DNA from: Prevotella sp902465605
GTDB lineage: Bacteria > Bacteroidota > Bacteroidia > Bacteroidales > Bacteroidaceae
DNA: 64,000 nt
Direction: 5' to 3'
Assembly: GCA_902465605.1 (NCBI GenBank)
Contig: CABQNT010000010.1
Span: 50,988-114,987, forward strand
Shown in pieces: positions 18,083 to 25,757 of the stretch; position 1 is the first letter of the stretch; every line of letters begins with the position of its first letter. Below the pieces are notes generated by a model. The model was not told the origin of the DNA. It was given only the letters and a program-made list of their open reading frames with translations, and searched no databases. Position numbers and translations under genes: made by a program.

Positions 18083-18562
18083 ATGACGAAAGAAATGAAA
18101 GATCGAATTAAACAATTGATGAATGCTCAGCACATGAATCAGCAAACTTTTGCTGAGGCATTGGATATTTCACCAGCTTCTTTGAGCAGCATTTTTAATG
18201 ATCGTACAAAACCAACATTAAACCACATCGATGCTATCAAGAAAAAATTTCCAACTATTAATTTAGATTGGTTATTGTATGGCAATGGTCCTATGTTTAT
18301 GGATGAATATACAGGCGATGTCGATAATCATGCATTTTCGGCTTCTTCTGCTGAATCTGTTTTAAACTTCGATGACTCACCTTCTACTCCATCAGAGAGT
18401 AATGTTGTTCAACCGCAGTTAAGTTTTATAGACCAACGTAATCAACTTCAGAAAGTCCCTAATAACAATACGAAATATATTGACAATAATCCGCGTAAGA
18501 TTGCCGAAATAAGAGTATTCTATGATGACCAAACGTGGGAAACTTTTGTTCCTAAAAAATAA
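18083..18562 (+). CDS. XRE-family helix-turn-helix transcriptional regulator
   Basis: 159 aa. Residues 5-60 form an HTH_3-type domain (IKQLMNAQHMNQQTFAEALDISPASLSSIFN, then PTLNHIDAIKKKFPTINLDWLLYG). The remainder is Ser/Asn-rich linker plus a short conserved-looking tail (RKIAEIRVFYDDQTWETFVPKK). It has no peptidase or sensing domain I can recognise. It precedes pyrK by about 350 bp but is separated by an apparent promoter, so a link to pyrimidine synthesis is not implied. Confidence 0.85.
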   Translation: MTKEMKDRIKQLMNAQHMNQQTFAEALDISPASLSSIFNDRTKPTLNHIDAIKKKFPTINLDWLLYGNGPMFMDEYTGDVDNHAFSASSAESVLNFDDSPSTPSESNVVQPQLSFIDQRNQLQKVPNNNTKYIDNNPRKIAEIRVFYDDQTWETFVPKK

Positions 18563-18914
18563 GCGTTTCGTGAGGCATTTGCTGAACCATTTCAGTTAAT
18601 TCGTTTATCGTTATTGTATACTCAGAATACGCTTTTCCATTTTGCTCAATCTTTTAAAAGGTTGAACGATTATTGCTATAGGTGCTTTTATTTATTTTTT
18701 TCATTTGTGAGTGTGTTCTATTTGTACTAACTTTGCACTTTATATAATAATGTGTTTCACGATTATTCAATTTAAATAGGTGTCTTTAATAAAGCTGAGC
18801 TTAATCTTCATCCACGCAAACAAGGTTTATATGTAACTAAATCTATTACGCTTGCTGTTGTTAAAGATTTGCCCATAGCTTCCTATTTCAATACTATTAT
18901 AATGAAATTGTTCA
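18563..18914 (+). other. pyrK promoter and long leader
   Basis: 352 bp. The promoter is at 18704-18735. The roughly 170-nt leader holds a 9-codon ORF (ATG 18750, stop TAG 18777-18779) and an open but ATG-less frame of 50 codons (18779-18931) running into the pyrK start. No riboswitch signature or terminator-like hairpin is evident. Confidence 0.5.
18704..18735 (+). promoter_or_regulatory. Bacteroidetes-type promoter of pyrK-pyrD
   Basis: TTTG at 18704-18707, a 20-bp spacer, and TAACTTTG at 18728-18735. Confidence 0.6.
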
Positions 18915-19691
18915 ATGAGAAAGATTTGTGAAGATTTCCTTGTACAAGCAACAGAGCAATTAAGCGATCGTCATTGGCTCATGCGATTGCGTTCATCATC
19001 GGCATTGCCTGAGATGCATCCAGGCCAATTCGTACAGGTTCATATTGACGATTCACCTACAACTTACTTGCGTCGGCCCATTTCCATTAACATGGTGGAT
19101 TACGAACGCAATGAGATTTTGTTGCTTGTGGCCGCAATAGGTGAAGGAACCCGTCATCTGGTGCGAAAGAAACCCGGTGACAAGGTCAATTGTTTGTTAC
19201 CTCTCGGAAATAGTTTTACCATGCCTCGTTCTACCGATGAGCGTGTCTTGCTCGTTGGAGGTGGTGTTGGAATCGCTCCAATGCTTTTCTTGGGAAAGCG
19301 ATTGGTGGAGCTGGGAGTGCGTCCTACGTTCTTATTAGGAGCTCGAACCGCTGCCGAATTGCTTGAAAAGGACATGTTTAGTGAGTTTGGTGACCTATAT
19401 CTCACCACGGAAGATGGTTCAGAAGGCGAGAAAGGTTATGTAACCAATCATTCCATTCTCAAGGAAAAACGATTCGACCGCATCGCCACCTGTGGCCCCA
19501 AACTCATGATGATGTCGGTGGCACGCTATGCCAAACAGAACGATATAGAATGCGAAGTCTCGTTAGAGAATGATATGGCGTGCGGATTGGGAGCCTGTCT
19601 TTGTTGCGTGGAAGATACTACTGACGGCCATATCTGCGTCTGTACAGAAGGTCCAGTGTTAAATATTAAGAAGTTATTATGGCAGCTCTAA
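18915..19691 (+). CDS. pyrK: Dihydroorotate dehydrogenase B, electron-transfer (FAD/2Fe-2S) subunit
   Basis: 258 aa. The N-terminal FAD-binding barrel ends in TYLRRPISINMVDYE (RxxS/T FAD motif), the NAD-binding domain has LLVGGGVGIAPMLFLGK, and the C-terminal [2Fe-2S] cysteines lie in DMACGLGACLCCVED and GHICVCTEGPVL. PyrK passes electrons from the PyrD flavin to NAD+, completing dihydroorotate to orotate conversion in pyrimidine synthesis. Its 3' end overlaps pyrD by 13 bp, so the subunits are coupled. Length is typical. Confidence 0.95.
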   Translation: MRKICEDFLVQATEQLSDRHWLMRLRSSSALPEMHPGQFVQVHIDDSPTTYLRRPISINMVDYERNEILLLVAAIGEGTRHLVRKKPGDKVNCLLPLGNSFTMPRSTDERVLLVGGGVGIAPMLFLGKRLVELGVRPTFLLGARTAAELLEKDMFSEFGDLYLTTEDGSEGEKGYVTNHSILKEKRFDRIATCGPKLMMMSVARYAKQNDIECEVSLENDMACGLGACLCCVEDTTDGHICVCTEGPVLNIKKLLWQL

Positions 19692-20590
19692 ATGTAAAAA
19701 TAAATGACATTGAGTTTAAGAATCCAATCTTAACCGCATCGGGAACTTTCGGATATGGTCTCGAGTTTGCCGATTTGGTGTCATTGGATCAGCTTGGTGG
19801 CATCATTGTTAAGGGTACAACACTCCATCCTCGTCAAGGAAATAAGTATCCACGAATGGCTGAAACGCCGCATGGCATGCTCAACTGTGTGGGCCTACAG
19901 AACAAGGGTGTAGACTATTTCTGCACAGAAATATATCCAAAGATCAAGGATATCGACACCCACATGATTGTCAATGTCAGCGGAAACACGCCCGATGATT
20001 ATGCCGAGTGTGCCGCCCGTATCGATGCTCTGGACAAGATTCCGGCCATCGAACTCAATATTTCCTGTCCTAATGTCAAGGAGGGCGGCATGGCTTTTGG
20101 TGTAACTTGTGCCGGAGCGGCAGCAGTTGTCAAGGCTGTTCGACGGGCTTATCACAAGACACTCATCGTCAAGTTGTCGCCCAATGTCACCGATGTGGCT
20201 GAAATAGCACGAGCCTGTGAGGCCGAAGGAGCCGACAGCGTTTCGCTTATCAACACCCTCATGGGCATGGCCATTGATGTAGAGCGGCGCAAACCTGTGT
20301 TGAGTATTGCCACAGGTGGCCTCAGTGGACCGGCTGTAAAGCCCGTGGCGTTGCGCATGGTGTGGCAAGTGGCCAAGGCAGTCAATATTCCTGTCATTGG
20401 ACTTGGAGGAATTTCTACGGCGAAAGATGCCATCGAATTCTTCATGGCGGGTGCCACGGCCATCCAGATTGGCACGGCCAACTTTGTCGATCCCATGGCT
20501 ACCATCCACGTTCGAGATGGTGTGAACCGCTGGCTCGATGACCATGGTTGTGCTTCGGTGACTGAAATCATTGGCGCATTGGACGTTTAA
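19679..20590 (+). CDS. pyrD: Dihydroorotate dehydrogenase B, catalytic subunit
   Basis: 303 aa TIM-barrel flavoenzyme. Motifs: NPILTASGTFGYG near residue 15, NCVGLQNKG, VNVSGN, IELNISCPNVKEGG (with the catalytic Cys of class 1B enzymes in the SCPN loop), IVKLSPNVTD, LINTLMGMAID and GLGGISTAKDAIEFFMAGATAIQIGTA for FMN phosphate binding. Presence of pyrK identifies it as the heterotetrameric NAD-linked class 1B form. Starts inside the pyrK end. Confidence 0.96.
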   Translation: MAALNVKINDIEFKNPILTASGTFGYGLEFADLVSLDQLGGIIVKGTTLHPRQGNKYPRMAETPHGMLNCVGLQNKGVDYFCTEIYPKIKDIDTHMIVNVSGNTPDDYAECAARIDALDKIPAIELNISCPNVKEGGMAFGVTCAGAAAVVKAVRRAYHKTLIVKLSPNVTDVAEIARACEAEGADSVSLINTLMGMAIDVERRKPVLSIATGGLSGPAVKPVALRMVWQVAKAVNIPVIGLGGISTAKDAIEFFMAGATAIQIGTANFVDPMATIHVRDGVNRWLDDHGCASVTEIIGALDV

Positions 20591-20657
20591 TCCGGCTTAA
20601 ACCTGCGCATCCCGTTCATCTGTTGAATCCGCATAGGTTCTAAAAAAAACATTTTCT

Positions 20658-20786
20658 ATGAAAATACAGGATACATTGATCAGCATAGCCTTTGCTTCTT
20701 TTTTATGCTCATGCGAGAGTGTAAAAAGTTTAAAAGAGATTGTCGTAGATTATAATAACCCGTTGGCGAAATTAAGTGTGCGCTAA
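20658..20786 (+). CDS. possible small lipoprotein (42 aa)
   Basis: A short ORF starting 67 bp after pyrD. The encoded peptide begins with charged residues and a hydrophobic stretch (LISIAFASFLCSC) that resembles a lipobox. The remainder is about 24 residues. Its 3' end falls inside the inverted repeat at 20758-20805. No homology is recognisable. It may be a real small lipoprotein or a chance ORF. Confidence 0.35.
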   Translation: MKIQDTLISIAFASFLCSCESVKSLKEIVVDYNNPLAKLSVR

Positions 20787-20805
20787 ATTAATTCCGCCAA
20801 CGGGT
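20758..20805. terminator. 11-bp inverted repeat, possible terminator
   Basis: ACCCGTTGGCG (20758-20768) pairs perfectly with 20795-20805 around a 26-nt loop. No T tract follows on the plus strand, while on the minus strand it is followed by TTATTATAATC. It could end pyrD transcription or a leftward transcript from near 20930, where a minus-strand TAnnTTTG box lies. Confidence 0.4.
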
Positions 20806-20815
20806 ATGATATAAG

Positions 20816-20890
20816 GCTAAGTGCATCAACTGGGTTCAGCTCAACCTTTCCCTTTCCTGGCGTTATCTCAAATTTTAATGAACTATTGTT
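20816..20890. repeat. direct repeat, copy 1 of a ~75-bp pair
   Basis: Aligns without gaps to 22375-22449 at about 80-85% identity by eye. Shared blocks include GCTAAGTGCATCAA, TGGGTTCAG, GCGTTATC and AAATTTTAATGA. The pair brackets the winged-helix regulator, membrane protein and small ORF of 20963-22283. Confidence 0.7.
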
Positions 20891-20962
20891 TTGAACTCGT
20901 TGCCATAATTCTAATAATTTTAGATTTACGGCACAAAGGTAATTGCATTCTACAACCGCTTA

Positions 20963-21247
20963 TTACAACCCTGCAAAATACGTCTTCAATGCTTCCACAT
21001 ATTTCATCATGGCATTACGCCCCGTGTCTGTCATCTTGCAGATAGTTCGGGGTTTTACGCCCGAGCCATCTGTAGTTTTTGATATATAGCCTGCTGTGAC
21101 CAGTTTATCCAACTGTACACTAAGGTTGCCTGCCGTCGATTCAGTCTTTTCTTTGATATAGTTGAAGTCTGCTTTCTCTACATTTAGCAGAATCGACATT
21201 ACGGCAAGACGCAACTGGCTATGGAGTAATGGATCCAACCCTTTCAT
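20963..21247 (-). CDS. winged-helix transcriptional regulator (HTH_34 type)
   Basis: 94 aa, essentially one winged-helix domain: LHSQLRLAVMSILL, ADFNYIKEKTESTAGNLSVQLDKLVTAGYI (recognition helix), then a wing around VKPRTICKMTDTG and a C-terminal dimer helix (RNAMMKYVEALKTYF). It matches small MarR/ArsR-like regulators that often sit after a membrane protein gene they control. Here the ATG overlaps the upstream gene's stop (TAATG), so the two are translationally coupled. Confidence 0.85.
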   Translation of the reverse strand: MKGLDPLLHSQLRLAVMSILLNVEKADFNYIKEKTESTAGNLSVQLDKLVTAGYISKTTDGSGVKPRTICKMTDTGRNAMMKYVEALKTYFAGL

Positions 21248-21873
21248 TATGCTTGCTTTTTTGCTTTGAAGTTAAGGATATGTCCAGGGATGACAAGGGT
21301 AATGACAAAGGACAAGACCATCAGTCCCATCTGCATAATACTTATAACTTGTTCACCAGAAACAAAGTTGCGAAGCCATCCAGTCCCAATCACTACACCA
21401 AGAAGTCCGCACATCTGTATCGACTTCTCCTTGAGTATTACGCCAGAGGTGTATGTACCTATACCCGGCAACAACATACCCAACAAAAACATTCCGTTCC
21501 AACTCCTTACTTCTCCGAAATGTAAAAGGCAGTCAATGGCGTAGACTGCAAACACTGCACTAATAATAGCCCACACCTTATTTATAGTGTTGCTTGCATA
21601 AGTGCTTGCCACATGACTCTTGCGCTTTGCCATGTAGGTCTTTATACTTGAGACTGCGAATCCTGCTATCGGTATGGCCAAGTAAAGCCAACCACATTTT
21701 GGGTCGTTGGTTGTGCGCAGCATGACAATTACTGCCAACGATATTGCAGCACTAAGGTAGCCCCATATAAGGAAACTGTCACCATTGCCTACAGATAAAT
21801 CCTTCTTAGTCTGATTTATCATTCGAGTGATAAGCTCAAGGCTCTCCTGCTCCGAAATCTTCTTCTCTTCCAT
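21247..21873 (-). CDS. multi-pass inner membrane protein, unknown function
   Basis: 208 aa from ATG 21873 (KISEQESLELITRMINQTKK...). The N-terminal 30 residues are soluble and helical. About six hydrophobic segments follow (SFLIWGYLSAAISLAVIVML, GWLYLAIPIAGFAV, VWAIISAVFAVYAI, GMFLLGMLLPGIGTY, MCGLLGVVIGTGW, MGLMVLSFVITLVIPG). I recognise no catalytic motif. Coupled to a winged-helix regulator, which suggests a small autoregulated membrane unit. Confidence 0.8.
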   Translation of the reverse strand: MEEKKISEQESLELITRMINQTKKDLSVGNGDSFLIWGYLSAAISLAVIVMLRTTNDPKCGWLYLAIPIAGFAVSSIKTYMAKRKSHVASTYASNTINKVWAIISAVFAVYAIDCLLHFGEVRSWNGMFLLGMLLPGIGTYTSGVILKEKSIQMCGLLGVVIGTGWLRNFVSGEQVISIMQMGLMVLSFVITLVIPGHILNFKAKKQA

Positions 21874-22097
21874 TTTCGTTACGTTATTGCGACACACTTA
21901 TTGCATATATCAAGCGTGATGTGTCTGGTTAAACACTTAGTTTATTTTATAAACCATCTTTGGAAAAAGAGAAGCAAGGAGGTCGACTCTCACTTGCTTT
22001 AGCTAGCATCATTCTCTTCGAACACTGATGATTACGGTTACAAATTTAGATAAGTTTATTTTATAAACCAAATGATTTGCAATAAAATATTCGATAT

Positions 22098-22283
22098 TTA
22101 ACTTTTGTTTGCAACTGGCTGTGCTTTTGCTATTTGCTCGACAATGCTTAGTGCCATAGCCGTTTCTCCTGGCAGATAGAACATGGCTTTGCGTCTTTGC
22201 AGCTCTTCACAGCGTTGCAAGGCTTTCTTTTCGTCTTTATTATGCAAACAATACTCCGTTAATTCTAATGTAATATAGTACAT
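22098..22283 (-). CDS. small hypothetical protein
   Basis: 61 aa from ATG 22283 (YYITLELTEYCLHNKDEKK...). It is helical and charged, without signal peptide, membrane segment or recognised domain. It has sensible amino-acid composition and lies between the membrane protein and the second direct repeat on the same strand. I am not sure it is translated. Confidence 0.4.
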   Translation of the reverse strand: MYYITLELTEYCLHNKDEKKALQRCEELQRRKAMFYLPGETAMALSIVEQIAKAQPVANKS

Positions 22284-22374
22284 GGCAATGCAAAGTAAGA
22301 TAATTATCACTCAGATGGAATGTTACGGAACCCATTGCGAGCAGATTTTCAGAACGAAGTTCAACCGCAGCCGA

Positions 22375-22449
22375 GCTAAGTGCATCAAATGGGTTCAGTA
22401 CAACCTGTCACTTTCCCAGCGTTATCGTAAATTTTAATGAGCGATTGTC
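22375..22449. repeat. direct repeat, copy 2 of a ~75-bp pair
   Basis: Second copy of the repeat at 20816-20890, same orientation, 1559 bp away. It ends just upstream of the promoter of the M48 protease gene. Confidence 0.7.
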
Positions 22450-22470
22450 TACACATGTCATTTTTTTTTG

Positions 22471-22478
22471 TAAGTTTG
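22471..22478 (+). promoter_or_regulatory. -7 box of the M48 protease promoter
   Basis: TAAGTTTG matches TAnnTTTG, 29 bp before the ATG. Confidence 0.5.
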
Positions 22479-22506
22479 CAATATCGAAATTTATAAAATC
22501 AAGGAT

Positions 22507-23430
22507 ATGAATAAAGCTAAAATTTTATTGTTGACCTTTGCTACAGCATTGCTCGTAGCATGTGGAACGACGCGCACTGTGCCTATTACGGGCCGCAAAC
22601 AGAATCTGATGGTCTCGGATGAGCAGGTGCTTAGTTTGAGCAAACAGGAATACGACAAGTACATGGCCACGGCCACCAAGTCGTCCAATGCAGCCAACAC
22701 GGCCATGGTGAGGCGCGTGGGACAGCGGTTGGCCCGTGCCGTTGAAACCTATTTCAGCAGCCATGGACTGAGCGAAGAGCTGCAGCACTATAGCTGGGAG
22801 TTCAACCTTGTCGCCGACAAGCAGGCCAACGCATTCTGTATGCCCGGTGGTAAAATCGTGGTGTACGAAGGCCTCCTGCCCTATACACAGGACGAACCGT
22901 CCCTAGCAGTGGTTGTGGGTCACGAGATTGCGCATGCCGTTGCTCGTCACAGTGCCGAGCAGATGAGCAAACAAATCAGGGATCATCTGGGCGTGCAGGT
23001 GCTTGGCGGCGCCCTCGGGGCACTGGGTGTGGGAAACACCACCACACAAATTGCACAGGTTGTGGCCCAACAAGGATTGCAATTCCGCAACCTGAAATAT
23101 TCACGCGACCATGAGTTGGAGGCCGACAACATGGGACTTATCTTTGCTGCCATGGCTGGTTACGACCCTCGTGTGGCCGTCCCATTCTGGCAGCGCATGG
23201 CCAGTGGCAAGGGCAACCAGAGCGACATGTTCAGCACTCACCCCACCGATGCCAAGCGCATTGCCGCCTTACAGCGTCTTATGCCCACAGCTTTACAATA
23301 TTATAATGGTGGCTCGGGTGCCGCAGCAACCCCTGCTCCAAAGACGAGCAGGAAGCTGACTAACAAGAAACAGTCATCCCGACAAAAAACGGTTTCTGCC
23401 TCCAGCCTTTACAGGAACACAGGGAAGTAA
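22507..23430 (+). CDS. M48-family zinc metalloprotease, lipoprotein (LoiP/YcaL-like)
   Basis: 307 aa. Lipoprotein signal (ILLLTFATALLVACG). The catalytic zinc motif is VVGHEIAHAVARH (HExxH, near residue 140), with the third ligand in HELEADNMG. Substrate-pocket features such as ANAFCMPGGKIVVYEGLL are typical of the family. The C-terminal 40 residues are a low-complexity basic tail (KTSRKLTNKKQSSRQKT). These proteases degrade misfolded or damaged envelope proteins from the periplasmic face of the membrane. A strong hairpin at 23450-23487 follows. Confidence 0.93.
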   Translation: MNKAKILLLTFATALLVACGTTRTVPITGRKQNLMVSDEQVLSLSKQEYDKYMATATKSSNAANTAMVRRVGQRLARAVETYFSSHGLSEELQHYSWEFNLVADKQANAFCMPGGKIVVYEGLLPYTQDEPSLAVVVGHEIAHAVARHSAEQMSKQIRDHLGVQVLGGALGALGVGNTTTQIAQVVAQQGLQFRNLKYSRDHELEADNMGLIFAAMAGYDPRVAVPFWQRMASGKGNQSDMFSTHPTDAKRIAALQRLMPTALQYYNGGSGAAATPAPKTSRKLTNKKQSSRQKTVSASSLYRNTGK

Positions 23431-23449
23431 CCGCATCGACCATCTTTCA

Positions 23450-23487
23450 CAGGGCCTGGTAGGATAGTTAGTTCCTACCAGGCCCTG
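23450..23487 (+). terminator. terminator-like hairpin after the M48 gene
   Basis: A perfect 15-bp stem (23450-23464 with 23473-23487), an 8-nt loop, and no T tract. It lies 20 bp after the stop codon. Confidence 0.65.
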
Positions 23488-23920
23488 TCCTGTCTGGGCT
23501 GATGGGTCATCCGTCCGCCATCGGCGCTTCAATTTCTGTCTGCCTCTTCTGACACCTTTTTAAAAGATGTGCATCATATTGATTTCCAGTAGTTTATATC
23601 TTCCGTTTGAAAAGCATTGACTTTGCCCTCCAAAGTCATTGATATTGGGCATCAATGTCATTGAGTTTGGCGGGCAAAGTCAATGCCCTTCCGTCCGCAC
23701 AATATAGGATGAACGCTTCTTCCCTGGTGGGTCAATCATCTTTTTTTATTTTCCACCTACAAAAAGAGCGATTTTTCTTGCCCCAACAGGCGTATAATTC
23801 AAGAATTTTCTATATATTTGTTGCGGATTGATATACAATTCGGCATCGTTTGCTTGCCGTGCGTTCCATTTCCGGATGGCTCCACCTACAGCGGTGTCTG
23901 TTTACCAAAACCTTATACAG
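23488..23920. other. intergenic region with a 22-bp repeat block
   Basis: About 430 bp. It contains the repeat block at 23609-23696 and then an AT-rich stretch leading to nfeD. A frame is open from 23828 into nfeD, but it lacks family similarity and the normal NfeD start is 23921. Confidence 0.5.
23609..23696. repeat. 22-bp tandem repeat block, locus 2 (four units)
   Basis: Units start at 23609, 23631, 23653 and 23675. The core reads CAAAGTCATTGA-(2 nt)-TTGGGC with substitutions. Same period and layout as the blocks at 14882, 35827, 52201 and 60244. Confidence 0.75.
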
Positions 23921-24373
23921 ATGATAGAATACATTTCACAAAATTTATGGCTCGTTTGGACTATCGTAGCCATGCTCTGCCTGATTATCGAGCTGGGGTC
24001 GGGCGATTTCTTTGTCACCTGCTTCGCCATCGGCGCGCTGGGTGCCATGGTCAGCTCGCTCTTTGACGTGCCACTCTGGCTCCAAATCATCATTTTCGCC
24101 GTGTGCTCGGTGCTAAGCCTCGTGTTCGTGCGCCCGCCATTGGTGCATGCCCTGCATGCCTCGGGTGAGAACCGGGTCAGCAACGCCGAGGCCCTCATTG
24201 GGCAAACCGGCACGGTGGAAGAGCCCATCACGGGCGAGCAGAGCGGCTATGTCAAGATTGACGGCGACGTGTGGAAGGCTGTCAGCACCGATTTGGAAAC
24301 CATCCAACGGGGCGAGCGGGTACGCGTGGTCAAGATGGACAGCATCATCCTCACCGTGGAGCGGTGCCTGTAA
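23921..24373 (+). CDS. NfeD-like membrane protein
   Basis: 150 aa from ATG 23921. Two or three membrane segments (LWLVWTIVAMLCLIIELGSG, FVTCFAIGALGAMVSSLF, WLQIIIFAVCSVLSLVFVRP) precede a C-terminal OB-fold domain (EALIGQTGTVEEPI, GYVKIDGDVWKAVS, GERVRVVKMDSIILTVE). Short NfeD proteins without the ClpP-like protease domain partner with SPFH/flotillin-type proteins, and such a gene follows after 32 bp. Together they probably organise membrane microdomains. Confidence 0.92.
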   Translation: MIEYISQNLWLVWTIVAMLCLIIELGSGDFFVTCFAIGALGAMVSSLFDVPLWLQIIIFAVCSVLSLVFVRPPLVHALHASGENRVSNAEALIGQTGTVEEPITGEQSGYVKIDGDVWKAVSTDLETIQRGERVRVVKMDSIILTVERCL

Positions 24374-24405
24374 CGCATGAATTATTCACTAAAAAACTTC
24401 ATATC

Positions 24406-25356
24406 ATGATTGCAACCTATGTGTTAGTGGCGATTGTAGTACTGGCCTTGATATTCGTCAAGCAGGCCATCATCATCATCCCACAGTCAGAAACCAAAAT
24501 TGTAGAGCGTCTGGGCAAGTACTATGCTACCCTCAGTCCTGGCATCAACGTCATTATCCCGTTTATCGACCGTGCCAAGAACATCGTGACACTCAACCGC
24601 GGCCGCTACATTTACAGCACCAGCATCGACCTACGCGAGCAGGTGTACGACTTTGACAAGCAGAATGTCATCACCAAGGACAACATTCAAATGCAGATCA
24701 ATGCCCTGTTGTATTTCCAGATTGTAGACCCGTTTAAGGCCGTTTACGAAATCAACAACCTGCCCAACGCCATCGAGAAGCTCACGCAGACCACCCTGCG
24801 TAATATCATCGGCGAGCTGGAACTGGACCAGACACTCACCTCGCGCGACACCATTAACACCAAGTTGCGCGCCGTTCTCGACGACGCCACCAACAAGTGG
24901 GGCATTAAGGTGAATCGTGTGGAGCTGCAAGACATCACGCCCCCCGAGAGCGTGTTGCAGGCTATGGAGAAGCAGATGCAGGCCGAGCGCAACAAGCGTG
25001 CCACCATTTTGACCAGCGAGGGTGAGAAGCAGGCGGCCATCTTGCAGTCGGAAGGCGAGAAAACCAGCACCATCAACCGCGCCGAGGCCACCAAGCAGCA
25101 GGCCATTCTCTTTGCCGAGGGTGAGGCCACAGCCCGCATTCGCAAGGCTGAGGCCGAGGCCATCGCCATCCAGAAGATTACCGAGGCAGTGGGGAAAACC
25201 ACCAATCCGGCCAATTACCTCCTGGCTCAGAAGTACATCGCCATGATGCAGGAGCTGGCTTCGGGCGACAAGTCAAAGACCGTCTACCTGCCTTACGAGG
25301 CCACCAACCTGCTTGGTAGCATCGGAGGCATCAAGGATTTGTTCAAAGCCGAATAG
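24406..25356 (+). CDS. SPFH/Band 7 membrane protein (QmcA/stomatin-like)
   Basis: 316 aa from ATG 24406. One N-terminal membrane helix (YVLVAIVVLALIFVKQAIIII) is followed by the SPFH domain (VERLGKYYATLSPGINVIIPF, REQVYDFDKQNVITKDNIQMQINALLYFQI, LRNIIGELELDQTLTSRD) and an Ala/Glu-rich coiled coil (AEATKQQAILFAEGEATARIRKAEAEA). The C-terminus is YLPYEATNLLGSIGGIKDLF. Family members form large ring oligomers at the membrane and bind proteases such as FtsH. It is in an operon with nfeD. Confidence 0.93.
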   Translation: MIATYVLVAIVVLALIFVKQAIIIIPQSETKIVERLGKYYATLSPGINVIIPFIDRAKNIVTLNRGRYIYSTSIDLREQVYDFDKQNVITKDNIQMQINALLYFQIVDPFKAVYEINNLPNAIEKLTQTTLRNIIGELELDQTLTSRDTINTKLRAVLDDATNKWGIKVNRVELQDITPPESVLQAMEKQMQAERNKRATILTSEGEKQAAILQSEGEKTSTINRAEATKQQAILFAEGEATARIRKAEAEAIAIQKITEAVGKTTNPANYLLAQKYIAMMQELASGDKSKTVYLPYEATNLLGSIGGIKDLFKAE

Positions 25357-25757
25357 CAAAACACTTGCATACCCAGAAGAGGTTGCCTTTTCTTAGCCTG
25401 AAGAACAGTAAGCACATTCATGTTTAGCGTGTCTTTCTGACAAAAGGCGAGAAAAGGCAACAAATCCTTTTCGTATTTTAAGAGGGCGTCAAGTCAGTTG
25501 TTAAATTGATGGGCGAGGGGGTGGAAGCATTCCCAAAAACGCATCTTTCCCACAAAGATAATGACGATCTTGATTCATTTTATCATCAGTCATCAAAGGC
25601 CGTTTTTTGTGTAAGTCTGTTTTTGATAGCACCCCCCTTTGCACAACTGAACGTCCAACCATGTAGAAACATATCCACTAAATCGTGAAAAAAAGAAGTA
25701 CGTTGCTCATCATGCTTCGCCTAACGAGCCATAGGTAGTAAGACTATTTAACTGAAC
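25357..25757. other. intergenic region before the SMC-type operon
   Basis: About 400 bp. It contains an inverted repeat at 25382-25461 and no convincing gene; a 60-codon ORF at 25506 lacks coding character. A sequence with CCCCCCTTTGCAC near 25630-25645 has the TTTG of a -7 box but not the preceding TA, so I cannot define the operon promoter. Confidence 0.45.
25382..25461. terminator. 12-bp inverted repeat after the SPFH gene
   Basis: GTTGCCTTTTCT (25382-25393) pairs perfectly with 25450-25461, enclosing 56 nt. It lies 25 bp beyond the stop and may terminate the nfeD-SPFH operon. The large interval makes this uncertain. Confidence 0.4.

Noticed and set aside
25506..25688. Plus-strand ORF of 60 codons upstream of the Wadjet-like operon
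   Set aside because: Composition and start context are poor and no motif is visible; considered a chance ORF.
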